Assembly (NCBI GenBank): GCA_963556195.1
Contig: OY744537.1
Span: 23,379,941-23,443,940 of the forward strand
DNA length: 64,000 nt
Source of the DNA: Sepiola atlantica
Taxonomy: Eukaryota; Mollusca; Cephalopoda; Sepiida; Sepiolidae
Direction: 5' to 3'
The notes under the pieces are model-generated. The model saw only the letters and a program-made list of their open reading frames with translations. It was not told the origin of the DNA and searched no databases. The position numbers and the translations under genes were made by a program. Positions 1-9,960 of this stretch are shown here, piece after piece; position 1 is the first letter of the stretch; the number at the start of each line of letters is the position of its first letter.

Positions 1-296
1 CTTCAACCTGAAATGAATTTGGAAAGAAATCCTCCACGCTATAATAAAAAGTCAAAGGTGGGTGTTGCTTTTTCTTTAGGTCATCAAAAATGATACTTAT
101 AATAATTTATGCATAAAAAATTATATAACCGACATATTTCCATGATTTTAGATGAATATTTTAATATCTAGATAAATAGCGAGTGCAACCCTGTCATTTT
201 TGATGAAGAGTGTACACTAGTAAATAATAGTTTTTTTATAAAACTTCTAAGCTGAAGTATTGTTATTATATCCATGTTTCTGACTAGATAAAGGCG
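1..296. other. AT-rich DNA, nothing recognised
   Basis: No open frame, splice-like exon, tRNA-like box or inverted repeat could be supported here. Confidence 0.5.
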
Positions 297-565
297 TTGG
301 TTAAGAGATATTCTAGATTGAATACTAACCAAAAGGTTGCGAGTTCAATCTCTGGTGAAGGAACTTTTGAAAAATTATCTCATACGCGATATTAAAAGAG
401 ATAGGAAACGGAATGAAAGCAGTGAGGAAGGCTTGAGTTTGAAATTACTGGGCTGCTACTGCCTATAACACAAACCACCTGAAGAAGGACAGAGACTACA
501 CTAGATGAAAGGGTGGCTTTTTTTCCCCCCTTTTACGGCATATCAACCGTTTTTGGAGTTATCTT
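297..565 (+). repeat. tRNA-headed SINE, family S1
   Basis: An A-box-like TGGTTAAGAGA (298-308) is followed 27 bases later by a B-box-like GGTTGCGAGTTCAATCTC (335-352), the internal RNA polymerase III promoter layout of a tRNA-derived SINE. A second copy of the same head lies at 25863-25945. The 3' part (about 533-565, ttttacggcatatcaacc) recurs at 27299-27330 and, inverted, near 45130, so it is probably the tail shared with a LINE partner. The end points are estimates, and no target duplication was identified. Confidence 0.6.
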
Positions 566-1049
566 TCTAAGTGCCTAAAGAGGAACATCACATAAATTGT
601 CCACTGTATTATTATTATCTTTGATAAGAAACAACAAATGTTTTGAACAGAGTTTGTGCAGGAAGTCACACAACGAATGCGCCAAATGCAAAATCTTTCA
701 AACATGATATTAGATAATAACAACACTATTATTTTTTTTTTTTTTTTTTGCATTTACTGAACCTTGTAAAGTTACTAAGCCCAAACCTATTGAGTTACTG
801 GACCCATAATCTGTTAAGTTGCTAGGCCCATCGCCTGTTACGTTAAAAAGCCAATAACCTGTTGATCCATTGATTGTAGAATCATGTGAAAAGAAATGAA
901 ATACAAGCTTTAAATCAAGTGATGGAAAAATATAAGACACTTGTGAAGCTGTCCAATTTATTTTTCTAAGTGACGAAAAACCATATTCATATATACAAAA
1001 AGTTCATTACACAAAATTGCTGCTACTTCCTTTCTAGTAGTAAACAACA
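566..1049. other. No feature recognised
   Basis: AT-rich sequence with a T run at about 730-749. The short frames here have no recognisable similarity. Confidence 0.5.

Positions 1050-1103
<54 letters not shown>
1050..1103. repeat. (TA)n(CA)n compound microsatellite
   Basis: About 38 bases of alternating TA run directly into about 16 bases of alternating CA. A second TA tract lies at 1147-1169, immediately 3' (on the minus strand) of the hammerhead-bearing repeat. Confidence 0.95.
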
Positions 1104-1196
1104 TGTTGTTCACTAATAATGTTTGTAACAGTATTAATATTAATAATATATATATATATATATATATATTTTAGTTAAATATTGAAGTGTTTTATA

Positions 1197-1241
1197 CCTA
1201 CAGACGACGTCGTTTCGAGTTTCTACCCTCATCAGTGCAGG
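1197..1241 (-). ncRNA. Hammerhead ribozyme core in a repeat
   Basis: Read on the minus strand, all catalytic boxes of a type I hammerhead are present in order: stem I strand CCTGCA (1241-1236), CTGATGA (1235-1229), stem II GGGT/ACTC around loop AGAA (1228-1217, one G-U pair), GAAA (1216-1213), a five-pair stem III made by the palindrome ACGACGTCGT with no loop (1213-1204), the cleavage nucleotide C17 at 1203 (in GTC), and the returning stem I strand TGTAGG (1202-1197; six pairs, one wobble). The zero-loop stem III suggests activity as a dimer, as known for some satellite and retroelement hammerheads. Such ribozymes are known in Penelope-like elements and retrozymes; which element this belongs to is not clear. 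A (TA)n tract follows about 28 bases downstream. The host repeat seems to extend to about 1330. Confidence 0.8.
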
Positions 1242-1717
1242 AGTGGTGGTTGCAAGCGGTCGTATGGGCTTGAACGCAGTTCGTAGATTCAGCCTAGAAT
1301 TACGAGCTTGACGCCCAGACCGACACAACATATATATCCACGTACACACAACAATTAAACATTCTATAAAGTCAATGTGTTGAATGTTATTTCAAATAAT
1401 GGGGCCTCGTATCAGTTAAGTGTGTTTGATGTGAACAAAAACAGAAGACTATATTATTTAAAATCAATAAAGTAAAATAAATCACCCGTCAAAAATAGTC
1501 AATAAAAGATGACTGGCCTACAAGCTAGATCAAAATGGAAGCTAAAATAATAATACAATATCACTTGTTTGCTATTCTATGAATATTTTGACAATTCACA
1601 AGTATAAATCCTATCATTAAACGTCTTATTTTCTCTCACACTTTTAGTTAGGTGTTCAGGTCATTACTTTGAAATTAACCAATAAACACATGCAAAAAAC
1701 TGAGACACAAGGTGACC
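1242..1717. other. Rest of ribozyme repeat, then unrecognised DNA
   Basis: 1242-1330 is more GC-rich than its surroundings and probably the 5' part of the ribozyme-bearing repeat. From about 1331 the sequence is AT-rich with nothing recognised. Confidence 0.4.
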
Positions 1718-2250
1718 CCCCCCCAATAAAAATGCCAACCATAAAATCATTAAGACAATTCACAATCATTTCTGCTTGACTTGCCCACCAAGTTTTAGTT
1801 ATTAATGTCCAACAGTCTTTGCTTTATCAACGTTCAGGGATATGCACATTTGGATACGACATACAAAATTGTAAACAACTGACACATTCCTCTCTTGGTG
1901 TTGTCCTGATTTCGGCTGTGATGACCCACTTCAGTTCAGAAATGGTCTTGGGATTATTTTGATAAACATTATCTTCGAGATAAAAATCTTGGGCGAGGGG
2001 CGATAAAGTCCGGTGATTGTAAATCCCATTCCGGATCACACTTCCGACTGATGAGACTATCACCAAAATATCTCTGCATATCATTGAACAGCGATAAACC
2101 AAAGACTGTGGGACATTCATGACTGGAACTTGGTGGACAAGTCAGATATAGACTGGAGTTTATTTATTCCAAATAATCCTCAGATTAAAGAAAGAATTGT
2201 GAATTTTATTTTACGATTTCATGGGTGGCATTTCTTTTTTTGGAGGGGGG
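1718..2250 (-). mobile_element. Palindromic mariner-derived element, copy 1
   Basis: Non-autonomous element with long terminal inverted repeats around a small piece of transposase. On the minus strand about 1827-2120 reads as the C-terminal end of a Tc1/mariner-superfamily transposase, with the segment VYQNNPKTISELKWVITAEI and then PREECV. The flanking arms (about 1730-1825 and 2095-2245) are imperfect inverted repeats; the left arm has an internal deletion compared with the copies at 45937-46521 and 56720-57237. The right end reads GGTACCCTGTA, a shortened form of the GGTCGCTCCCCTGTA end of copy 3. It cannot encode an active enzyme. Confidence 0.7.
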
Positions 2251-2254
2251 GGGA

Positions 2255-2552
2255 GGTACCCTGTAGATATACCAGTAAACAAATATTGCACAGCTCCACC
2301 ATAACTGCATTGAAAGTATGAATGTAAAAATAGGTTTTTCAATTTTATTAATCAACCAACATTTTTTTTTTTGTGTCATAAATGCTTCTTAGTCTCTTTT
2401 TAAAAGCTGTAATGCTTTTTCACATTGAAATAAGTAAAAACTCGGTTCTAAGGCAAAAAAAAAAACAAAAACCAAAAAAATAAAAACAAAAAAATAAAAA
2501 CAAGTACAGTCTTGATCTATTTAAAAACAAGAATCAACCAATTGAGTTAAAC
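2255..2552 (+). repeat. Direct repeat block, copy 1
   Basis: Nearly identical to 4753-5055 over about 300 bases, starting ggtaccctgtagatatacca and ending at ttgagttaaactaaaa. It includes the last bases of the mariner-derived element just upstream, so the duplication appears to post-date that insertion. At about 2432-2451 a 20-base segment (aaataagtaaaaactcggtt) is the exact reverse complement of the matching segment in the other copy, while both flanks stay collinear. Confidence 0.9.
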
Positions 2553-2767
2553 TAAAACTTCAGTGCCGACACCAGATGTCACATGACTGAAATATTCAGA
2601 ATAAACGGACTCAACTTGGGATAATTCAAGAAAAATTGATCCTTGCTTCCAGTGGTATTGATTATTACTTTTTCTTTCCAAGACAGAATCATTGGAACCG
2701 AATTTGGTGTTTCTTTAGAATAACTTTGTGAGGGAAAAATGTTTTACTATTTTTTAAAAAACTCCAA

Positions 2768-2840
2768 TTGTTGAATGGTTAGAGCGTTTGCTAATGGACC
2801 AGGTGACTGAGGTTCAATCGTCGGTTCAGTCATACCAAGA
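2768..2840 (+). repeat. tRNA-like SINE head
   Basis: A-box-like TGGTTAGAGCG (about 2776-2786) and B-box-like GGTTCAATCG (2811-2820) are at tRNA spacing. The 3' acceptor half is not tRNA-like and the sequence runs into an A-rich stretch, so this is a SINE or tRNA relic rather than a working tRNA gene. Confidence 0.55.
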
Positions 2841-2924
2841 ACTAAAAAAAATGGTACTTGATGCCTCCTTGCTAAACACTCAGTATTATAAGTTATCGTA
2901 TACGCCCGTTTAATACTACAAGAT

Positions 2925-4135
2925 GTATTTTTTCTTTTATTCGAGAAAGAGGGTCTAGATTAAAATTAACAAACTAACAATTCTTAGTTGATTAAAAACA
3001 AATTACAAGAGTACTTAATTAAAAAAAAAAAAAATTAAAAAAAGATTTGTTAAATTAGTTTAGTTCAATTTTACAACAGTGGCAAAGCTGAAAAATACAG
3101 TTTTAGTGTTTTAGAAAAAAATATATATAATGCACAACTTTTAGGTAGAAATGTCCATTATATGTCCACAACTGGAGAGTGAACATTGTTTTTACATAGG
3201 AACAAGTTATAAACTCAACTTGACAACAATCTCTGGCAAGTTAGTGAGAGAAAGAGAAGCAAAGAGACAGATACAGACATAAGTAGATAGAGAGGGAGAG
3301 AGAAAGAAAGAGAAGCAAAGAGACAGATACAGACATTGGTAGATAGAGAGGGGGAGAGAAAGAAAGAGAAGCAAAGAGACAGATACAGACATAGGTAGAT
3401 AGAGAGGGAGAGAGAAAGAAAGAGAAGCAAAGAGACAGATACAGACATTGGTAGATAGAGAGGGGGAGAGAAAAAAAGAGAAGCCAAGAGACAGATACAG
3501 ACATTGGTAGATAGAGAGGGGGAGAGAAAGAAAGAGAAGCAAAGAGACAGATACAGACATAGGTAGATAGAGAGGGAGAGAGAAAGAAAGAGAAGCAAAG
3601 AGACAGATACAGACATTGGTAGATAGAGAGGGGGAGAGAAAGAAAGAGAAGCCAAGAGACAGATACAGACATTGGTAGATAGAGAGGGGGGGGAAAGAAA
3701 GAGAAGCAAAGAGACAGATACAGACATTGGTAGAGAGAGAGGGGGAGAGAAAGAAAGAGAAGCAAAGAGACAGATACAGACATTGGTAGATAGAGAGGAG
3801 GAGAGAAAGAAAGAGAAGCCAAGAGACAGATACAGACATTGGTAGATAGAGAGGGGGGGGGGAAGAAAGAGAAGCAAAGAGACAGATACAGACATTGGTA
3901 GATAGAGAGGGGGGGGGAGAAAGAAAGAGAAGCAAAGAGACAGATACAGACATAGGTAGATAGAGGGGGGGGGTAAGAGAAATTGCCACTGTTGTAAAAT
4001 TGAACTTAACCAATTTAACAAATCTTTAAAAAAAATTTTTTTTAATTAAGTGCTCTTGTAATTTGTTTTTAATCAACTAAGCACTGTTAGTTTATTAATT
4101 TTATCTAGACCCTCTTTCTCGAATAAAAAAAAAAA
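2925..4135. mobile_element. Foldback element with minisatellite core
   Basis: About 145-base inverted repeats, left at about 2938-3084 and right at about 3978-4124, match closely in inverted orientation: both carry cgagaaagagggtctaga, then ttgattaaaaacaaattaca, then ttcaattttacaacagtggc. The interior (3085-3977) has no transposase frame and is mostly a 56-bp minisatellite. Long arms with a repetitive centre are typical of foldback or non-autonomous DNA elements. The whole unit lies between the two direct blocks at 2255-2552 and 4753-5055. No clear target duplication was seen. Confidence 0.7.
3245..3990. repeat. 56-bp purine-rich minisatellite, about 13 copies
   Basis: The unit beginning gaagcaaagagacagataca recurs every 56 bases (3256, 3312, 3368, 3424 and so on) with slight length changes at G runs. 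Variants differ at acattggtag versus acataggtag and in G-run length. Because 56 is not a multiple of three and the complement is poor in stop codons, all three minus-strand frames stay open for 190-270 codons. These frames are artefacts of the repeat, not genes. Confidence 0.95.
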
Positions 4136-4752
4136 TGAGAATTAAGAGTAACTGGGACATTCCAGGGGAAAAAATGGTAGCCTTTGGTATCTATCGATGT
4201 AGTAGCCAATGAAAAGGGAACCTTTAAGTTGCACTATGGTCGATCCATTTTTCTTTTATTCCAATAGTCATAAACTCTTAGAATCTTGATGCATTTTGAT
4301 AACAAACAAATAGTACTTTATTTTACTTGAAAATTTTACTTACTACATTGTTAGTATTGGTATGTTGTTTGTGTCTGTATTAAAACTATGGCAATACAAA
4401 ACGCTCACTATATTTTTAGGTGCACAAAGCACCGAAAATGTCACAAAAGTGAGCATTTTGTTCTGCCATAGTGACATGCAATCTTATATAATCAGTAAAA
4501 CTTTAAATTAAAATTAAAAAAAAATATTAGTCTATTATTAAAATGTACCAATAATCTAAGATTTTATGACGATTGGAATACTCATGCAAAATTTTGAGTA
4601 AATAAAAAAAAAAAATCCATCATGGTATAAAGAAGCGACTATAATTCATATCAGTGAAAGAAGAGACTGATTACTTAAAAAAAATGAAAGCATAAAATAT
4701 AATTTGTAAAGATTTAAAAAGAGACAAACTAATTGGCATATTCAGTTAGTGT
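4136..4752. other. No feature recognised
   Basis: AT-rich DNA between the foldback element and the second direct block. No coding or repeat signal was found. Confidence 0.5.
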
Positions 4753-5055
4753 TAGGTACCCTGTAGATATACCAGTAAACAAATATTGCACAGCTCCACC
4801 ATAACTGCATTGAAAGTATGAATGTAAAAAATAGGTTTTTCAATTTTAGTAAATCAACCAACATTTTTTTCTTGTCATAAATGCTTCTCAGTCTCTTTTT
4901 AAAAGCTGTAATGCTTTTTCACATTGAACCGAGTTTTTACTTATTTCAAAGGCAAAAAAAAAACAAAAACAAAAAAAATAAAAACAAAAAAAAATAAAAC
5001 AAGTACAGTCTTGATCTATTTAAAAAGAAGAATCAACCAATTGAGTTAAACTAAA
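4753..5055 (+). repeat. Direct repeat block, copy 2
   Basis: Partner of 2255-2552, about 2.5 kb downstream. It differs by a few substitutions, homopolymer lengths and the 20-base inversion (here aaccgagtttttacttattt, just after ttcacattg). It starts with the same ggtaccctgta that ends the mariner-derived element in copy 1, but that element is absent here. Confidence 0.9.
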
Positions 5056-5179
5056 ATATTGAGTTATTTAATGCTGAAACATAATACATGTTATATACGA
5101 TTAATTGAACACAGGTTGCGGTGGGGGTAGTTGTAGGTTTCATATCTTTCCCAACAGTATTAGTGCATAAATAACCTCA

Positions 5180-5240
5180 ATAGATCTGATAGGATTTGAA
5201 CTCGGCACAGTCAGTTTCATAACAATCACTCATATCGCTT
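5180..5240 (-). repeat. tRNA-like SINE head (minus)
   Basis: On the minus strand a B-box-like GAGTTCAAATCCTAT (about 5202-5188) is preceded by a degenerate tRNA-like 5' half (GATATGAGTGATTGTTATGA). This is probably an old SINE head. Confidence 0.4.
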
Positions 5241-5289
5241 TGTTTTTAGGAAGAAATTAATTATCCTTTAATAAACAACATTTTTATAT

Positions 5290-5572
5290 TAAAAAAAAAA
5301 AAGAGAAATAAAGCAAAAGGAAAGGGGATAAGGAAAATGGATGAAAGAAAGGGAAAAGTAAAGAGAAACACAGGGAAAAGCGACAATGAAAAGAAAAAAA
5401 TGAGAAAGGAAAAAAGAAAGGAAAAAAGAAAAGAAAAAGTGGAAATAGAAAGGGAAGTGGAAAAAATAGAAGTGGAGAGGAAAATGAAAACCGGAAAAGA
5501 TAAAGTAGAAAGAAAAAGGGGAAAGGGAAAATAGAAATAAAGCAGAAAAGTGAAAAAAAAAAAAATGAATTT
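5290..5572. repeat. Polypurine low-complexity tract
   Basis: About 280 bases of nearly pure A and G on the plus strand (GAAA and GGAAA motifs). The open frames on both strands (Lys/Glu-rich one way, Phe/Ser-rich the other) follow from this composition. Such tracts can form triplex DNA. Confidence 0.85.
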
Positions 5573-5860
5573 GAATGCCATTTTATTTATAAAAGTGTCA
5601 AGATGAAAATCATTTCATTTTAAAAACTAGAGTTAACATCTTTTCAGGTTTGTTATGAGCATATAAAATAGTTATAAAATATCTTTCAAAATTATTATGA
5701 CAACCGATTTTTCCGGCTCGTTCTTTGATGTTGCATAACAAGAACACATATTCATTATCCTAAAGAGTGTGAAGAAAACATATTGTGATTTTTTTCAATT
5801 TGAGTAACCAAAACGAAGTGTTATTTCTTACTTCAGTAGAGAACACGTTCTGGCAAAAGT

Positions 5861-6190
5861 GACACAGAGAAATGTTACATTTTTCAAACAAATTTTTAGA
5901 AGCATTTAAGCAATATGAAACATTTTTATATCACAATAACATTTATTTACATTCAAACAATGAACTATTTACATCACCTGTTTCTTCTCGGATATTGTTT
6001 AGTGAAATTTATTTCCTGGGGTGATTAGAGAAAATGAAAATGCACTTTTCTGTACAGGGATTGAACTCACAGTCTTCAGATCATGAGACCAATGTGTAAT
6101 ACATACTCCTCCTCTATTCCCATCCTCCCACCATTTATCGTCCACATCGCCCTTCATTGCCACTTGTTACATCATGTTTGGTAGTGATTG
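5861..6190 (-). repeat. SINE family S2, copy 1 (minus)
   Basis: Inverted copy of the element at 16060-16400. Shared landmarks, read here on the plus strand, are tttatatcacaataacattt, then ggggtgattagagaaaatga, then acagggattgaactcacagt (a B-box in reverse). Both copies also carry ttgttacatcatgtt further on. It is a tRNA-promoter SINE about 330 bases long. Confidence 0.65.
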
Positions 6191-6194
6191 GATG

Positions 6195-6300
6195 GCCAGA
6201 AAGACGCACACCTCATTTTTATACTAATGAGTCACCATTTACCGAAGCCAAACGCCACTCAAGGATAAAGGTTAATGAGATCGTTGACATTGGACTTGAA
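6195..6300 (-). repeat. LINE L-A 3' tail (minus)
   Basis: Reverse orientation of a tail found six times in this window: cattaacccttatcctcgag, then a Leu/Phe-poor spacer, then gataagtggtgattcattag. Here it is diverged (accatttaccgaagccaaac). The same tail follows recognisable reverse transcriptase C-termini at 8400-8825 and 25460-25770. Confidence 0.6.
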
Positions 6301-6409
6301 GCTGATCATGTTGTAGTCCGTAGTCAATTAAAATAAAAAGTGAATTATCAGGTCGGATAGAATATGTAATCGATGAAGTCAATTGGAATTCCTTTCTTTA
6401 ATCTAAAGA

Positions 6410-6640
6410 ACATATACTAAAAATTTATGTCATTTTTTGCCATATCGGGGCCTTTTGACCCCCTGGGGGCTAACCAGATTTTTTTTAAAAATCGGAGAAT
6501 GTCACTTTCTAACCTGACCAAAGTTACAACTTCATGCAAAATTTCAGAGAAATTCAATGGATGGTTGCGGAGAAAAATCCAGACGGACGGACAGACATGC
6601 CTCAAAACATAAGTCCCCCGATTTTATAAATCGGGGGACC
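6410..6640 (+). repeat. Repeat ending in a GC-rich hairpin
   Basis: A block with ggggccttttgacccc, aaaatttcagagaaattc and cagacggacggacagaca ends in a perfect 12-base-pair hairpin, gtcccccgattt (6613-6624), loop TAT, aaatcgggggac (6628-6639). I recognise the style from dispersed mollusc repeats but cannot name the family. Confidence 0.5.
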
Positions 6641-8399
6641 AATTACTTATGAGGAGTGTTAATTGACATTAGATATGAAGAGGACCATATTGTAGTCCCC
6701 AGGGAAGCGATTTTATGGTAATGTGTCCACACATGAGAAGTTCTGGTAAAGAAACTGTTCATGGAAATTCTGTTTGATTAATAAATGGAGAAGAAACAAA
6801 AGTTCTTTGCAATGGTGGTAAGAAGACGAGTTCTAGCTGTGAAAATAATCATACAATTTATTTTTTTATTTGCAATTGTATATAATTGATTTCCAGTACA
6901 TTTTTCAGCATCGTCAGTTTGTTTGCAGTTTCTGCAGACAATGAATATTTCAGGAGGTATTATGTCTGACCTGTTACCCTGCATAACCAGGTACTTCAAC
7001 TAGTGTAATCATATAAGTTCATAAAATTGATTATTAATTAACTTTTAACTTATTTTTTATGGAAAATATATTTTTAAAAAGTTTACTTCTTTGTTTTCTT
7101 ATAAATAGATCATCTCCCTTTGTCTATTGTGAAAATAAATTACCTTCTTTGTATTCTAAAATAGTCCTATCGGATTAAGCGAGACAATTTTGGTGGGATG
7201 AAGGCTAAAAGACTTCTTTCGTCCTCCTTTGAATGCCGTCTCCCTCCGGACAAGACACTTAGGGAACTGCTCCTATTTTAGAATTAGCCTTTACTTGAAG
7301 TGGACATATTCAGGGAGCCCTCCAGCTCAAACATTAAAGGGGCTCTTTTTCACAATAAGTTGGTCTTTTGATTAAGCTGCACACACACACACACACACAC
7401 TTAGTTTTGCAAAGACACTTTTTGTATCATAATACATATATTAGGATTGATCACTGTCTTATCTGCTTTCTTCTTTCCCAACATTCAGCAGATAACCGAA
7501 TCATTATTTTGCCATTAAATCACTTAAAAAGGAATCACATTTTTGTTTTAGTTGCATCTGTAAATAATTGATGTGATAGATTGTTTTGCAGCGACAGACA
7601 ATGAATGTTTCAGAATTTTACCTGTGACTAGCACAGGCAGATGTTTTGGCTACTTATCAATATACCAAGTTTCTCAAATTTTCCCCTAGAAAATCAGGTT
7701 TTTATTTTAAATTGTAATAATAGTTTTAAATTATTATTTTTAATCAGTAAACATTTTCTTAAAATAAAAAAAAATCACCATATATTAATTATTATCACTA
7801 AATAAATAACATTTATCGATAATTAAATCATACTAACTTAATTATACTACAAAGACAAAACATATTGACAAGAGGTATGTTAGCCCCAATCTTATTTTTC
7901 TACTATAAAAAATGCTGAAGTTATAGATGTGTTTTAGGCTTGCATTGGATGAGGAAAGATAAATGGATAGACACCCACTTTAGATCTTTTATATATCTAT
8001 ATATAAATTTGTAGTTCCTATTTGTTTGTTAGTTCAAAAACTCCTACAGTTTTGGGATTGGGATTTTTTTGTTTTGTTTCATGGCACATCAATTCTATGA
8101 ATCATTTTGTGCCATATGTACAAGATACTCATTTGATACGTTTTGGAAAGTTATTTGTATCTTTGGTTTGTTCCATAGAAGTGTGAAATGATTTATTTTT
8201 TAAGGTAGTCTATTAATTGAGAGGCAGGTTCATTTTCGAACAGCATTGGTGCATGAATATATTTCTTGCAGGAATTCCTTTACTTCTTTTTACATCCATT
8301 AGAATATGTTTGACTGCGAATAGTTGATCGAACTAGGGTGCAGCTTACGCTTTCAGTAAATATGTGTGTGTTAGATATGCATGTCCAATTCTGACTGCT
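6641..8399. other. No gene recognised
   Basis: AT-rich. A 12-base inverted repeat, attctaaaatag and ctattttagaat, brackets about 7158-7285, which has a GC-richer centre and could be a small MITE. A (CA)n run lies at 7379-7400. Confidence 0.45.
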
Positions 8400-8825
8400 T
8401 AACACTATGTCATGTCTTTCGATCGAGTAGCAGTTTCACGTTTTCTTTTCCAACTGTTGGTTGATCTTCAACTATGTTTGCCATTTTCTTTGCATGAACT
8501 TAGTTTTGTAGTCTGTATATAGAAGTTTAAGAGTTGTGCTTATTTGCAAGTATCTTCGCAAGCAATTTCTGTCTGTGGAACACTACCATGGGACTGCTTC
8601 CCTGCCGATTACAACAGGGTCGTCTTCAAATCTAATGTCAACAGATTCCTATTATAAACCGTCCCAACAAGTTTTTGAATTCGGTCCATTCCAGAAATCA
8701 TTCTCAATCCCATCATAAGGTTCTTCATCTCTCAACTGACAATCATTCCATCTAATTAACCCTTATCCTCGAGGAGCTTTTAGCCTTGATAAGTGGTGAT
8801 ACATTAGTAAAGCAATGAATAAATA
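8400..8825 (+). pseudogene. LINE L-A reverse transcriptase C-terminus and tail
   Basis: Plus-strand frames around 8560-8660 keep the pattern LWNTT...LP...YN...FKSNVNRF seen at the very C-terminus of jockey-like non-LTR retrotransposon polymerases, in shifting frames. It is followed by the L-A tail (cattccatctaattaaccct, then gataagtggtgatacattag, 8731-8812). This is a 5'-truncated, decayed LINE insertion. Confidence 0.55.
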
Positions 8826-9425
8826 AAAAAAGGCCTTTGATTTCCTCTAACGCCTGCATGGCTGCCAAGACCGAAGCTATCACTTTGCCAGCGCTCATTC
8901 AACTGTGGCATCACTTAGAGTTTGTGAGATAGATCCACATAACCGTATCTACTCTGAAACAATATTACCGAGAGTACGTGAATAATTATATTTCATTTTG
9001 AACAACATTGTACCGGGGTTATTGTTAGTGTTTGACACCAACAAAAAGGAAATACATTTTACTTTATTTTATTTACAACTTGAAAATTATAGAAATGAAA
9101 AATGAAAAATTAGAATTGAAATGGTAATAAGAGGTTAAGAATTTTGAGCAGGAATGCACAGAGGTCATCATTGATTTCTGGGAGATGCTGGGTTTAGGGT
9201 TAAGTATAATACATTTACTGAATTTATTCCAATTAATGTCACTTTACTTATTTACATGCCCTCTATCCAATTAATGTTAAGTAAATCCCTGAGCCCCACC
9301 ACGAAAATTGAATATTATAAAATGTAAAAATAATTTTAAAAAAAAGGTAATATGGTGTCATGAACAAAATTATATAGGCTTCTTTATTCAATTCCGGGCA
9401 ATACTGGGTCTTCCTGCTATATATA
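8826..9425. other. No feature recognised
   Basis: AT-rich unique-looking DNA without coding signal. Confidence 0.5.
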
Positions 9426-9429
9426 ATAT

Positions 9430-9545
9430 ATAAAGTAAAGTCAGTCTCTATTGTTTCTTTGTTGTCGATAGCTTTCTTCCTACAAAATCAATATTTGATT
9501 CTGGTTCGTCAGTTTTTCTTGTCGGTCGTTGCAGCATGTTGTTAA
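9430..9545 (-). repeat. Dispersed repeat R2 (minus)
   Basis: The sequence ctttcttcctacaaaatcaa, with its flanks, is the inverted counterpart of 55790-55900 and resembles 31770-31870 (ccttcctacaaaatcaatat). Confidence 0.5.
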
Positions 9546-9705
9546 AAACAAAATATAATTCAAGTTAACTCCTCCCAGTAAATACTTGGTTCAGGTAGGT
9601 CGGAAGTATTTTCAAATTTATTATTTGACAGCTCTGATCAGAAAATATGACTACAAATACTGGACACTTTAAAAAACGATCTGAATAAGGTTTGTAGTAA
9701 AGATA

Positions 9706-9907
9706 ACATTTGAGAGAGAGTGAGAGAGAGAGAGAGAGTGAGAGAGTGAGAGTGAGAGGGAGAGTGAGAGAGTGAGAGAGTGAGAGTGAGAGAGTGAGAA
9801 TGAGAGGGAGAGTGAGAGTGAGAGTGAGAGGGAGAGTGAGGGGGAGAGTGAGAGGGAGAGTGAGGGGGAGAGTGAGAGGGAGAGTGAGAGGGAGAGTGAG
9901 AGGGAGA
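9706..9907. repeat. (GA)n/(GAGAGT)n microsatellite
   Basis: About 200 bases of GA with regular GT interruptions. The Ser/Leu/His-rich minus-strand frames are composition artefacts. Confidence 0.95.
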
Positions 9908-9960
9908 TTGGGACAAAGTTTGGTAAATAAAGAAAACTATTAGCAATATGATTTACCATA

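Noticed and set aside
2768..2840. Functional tRNA gene
   Set aside because: A and B boxes are visible but the acceptor stem does not pair. The same holds for the heads at 5180, 49718 and 53560.
3207..4021. Three overlapping minus-strand ORFs of 193-268 codons rich in Ser, Leu, Phe
   Set aside because: They follow exactly the 56-bp minisatellite in all three frames, so they are repeat artefacts.
2255..5055. LTR retrotransposon with two LTRs
   Set aside because: The blocks lack TG...CA ends, there is no internal pol-like coding, and the first block abuts an unrelated element end that is copied into the second.
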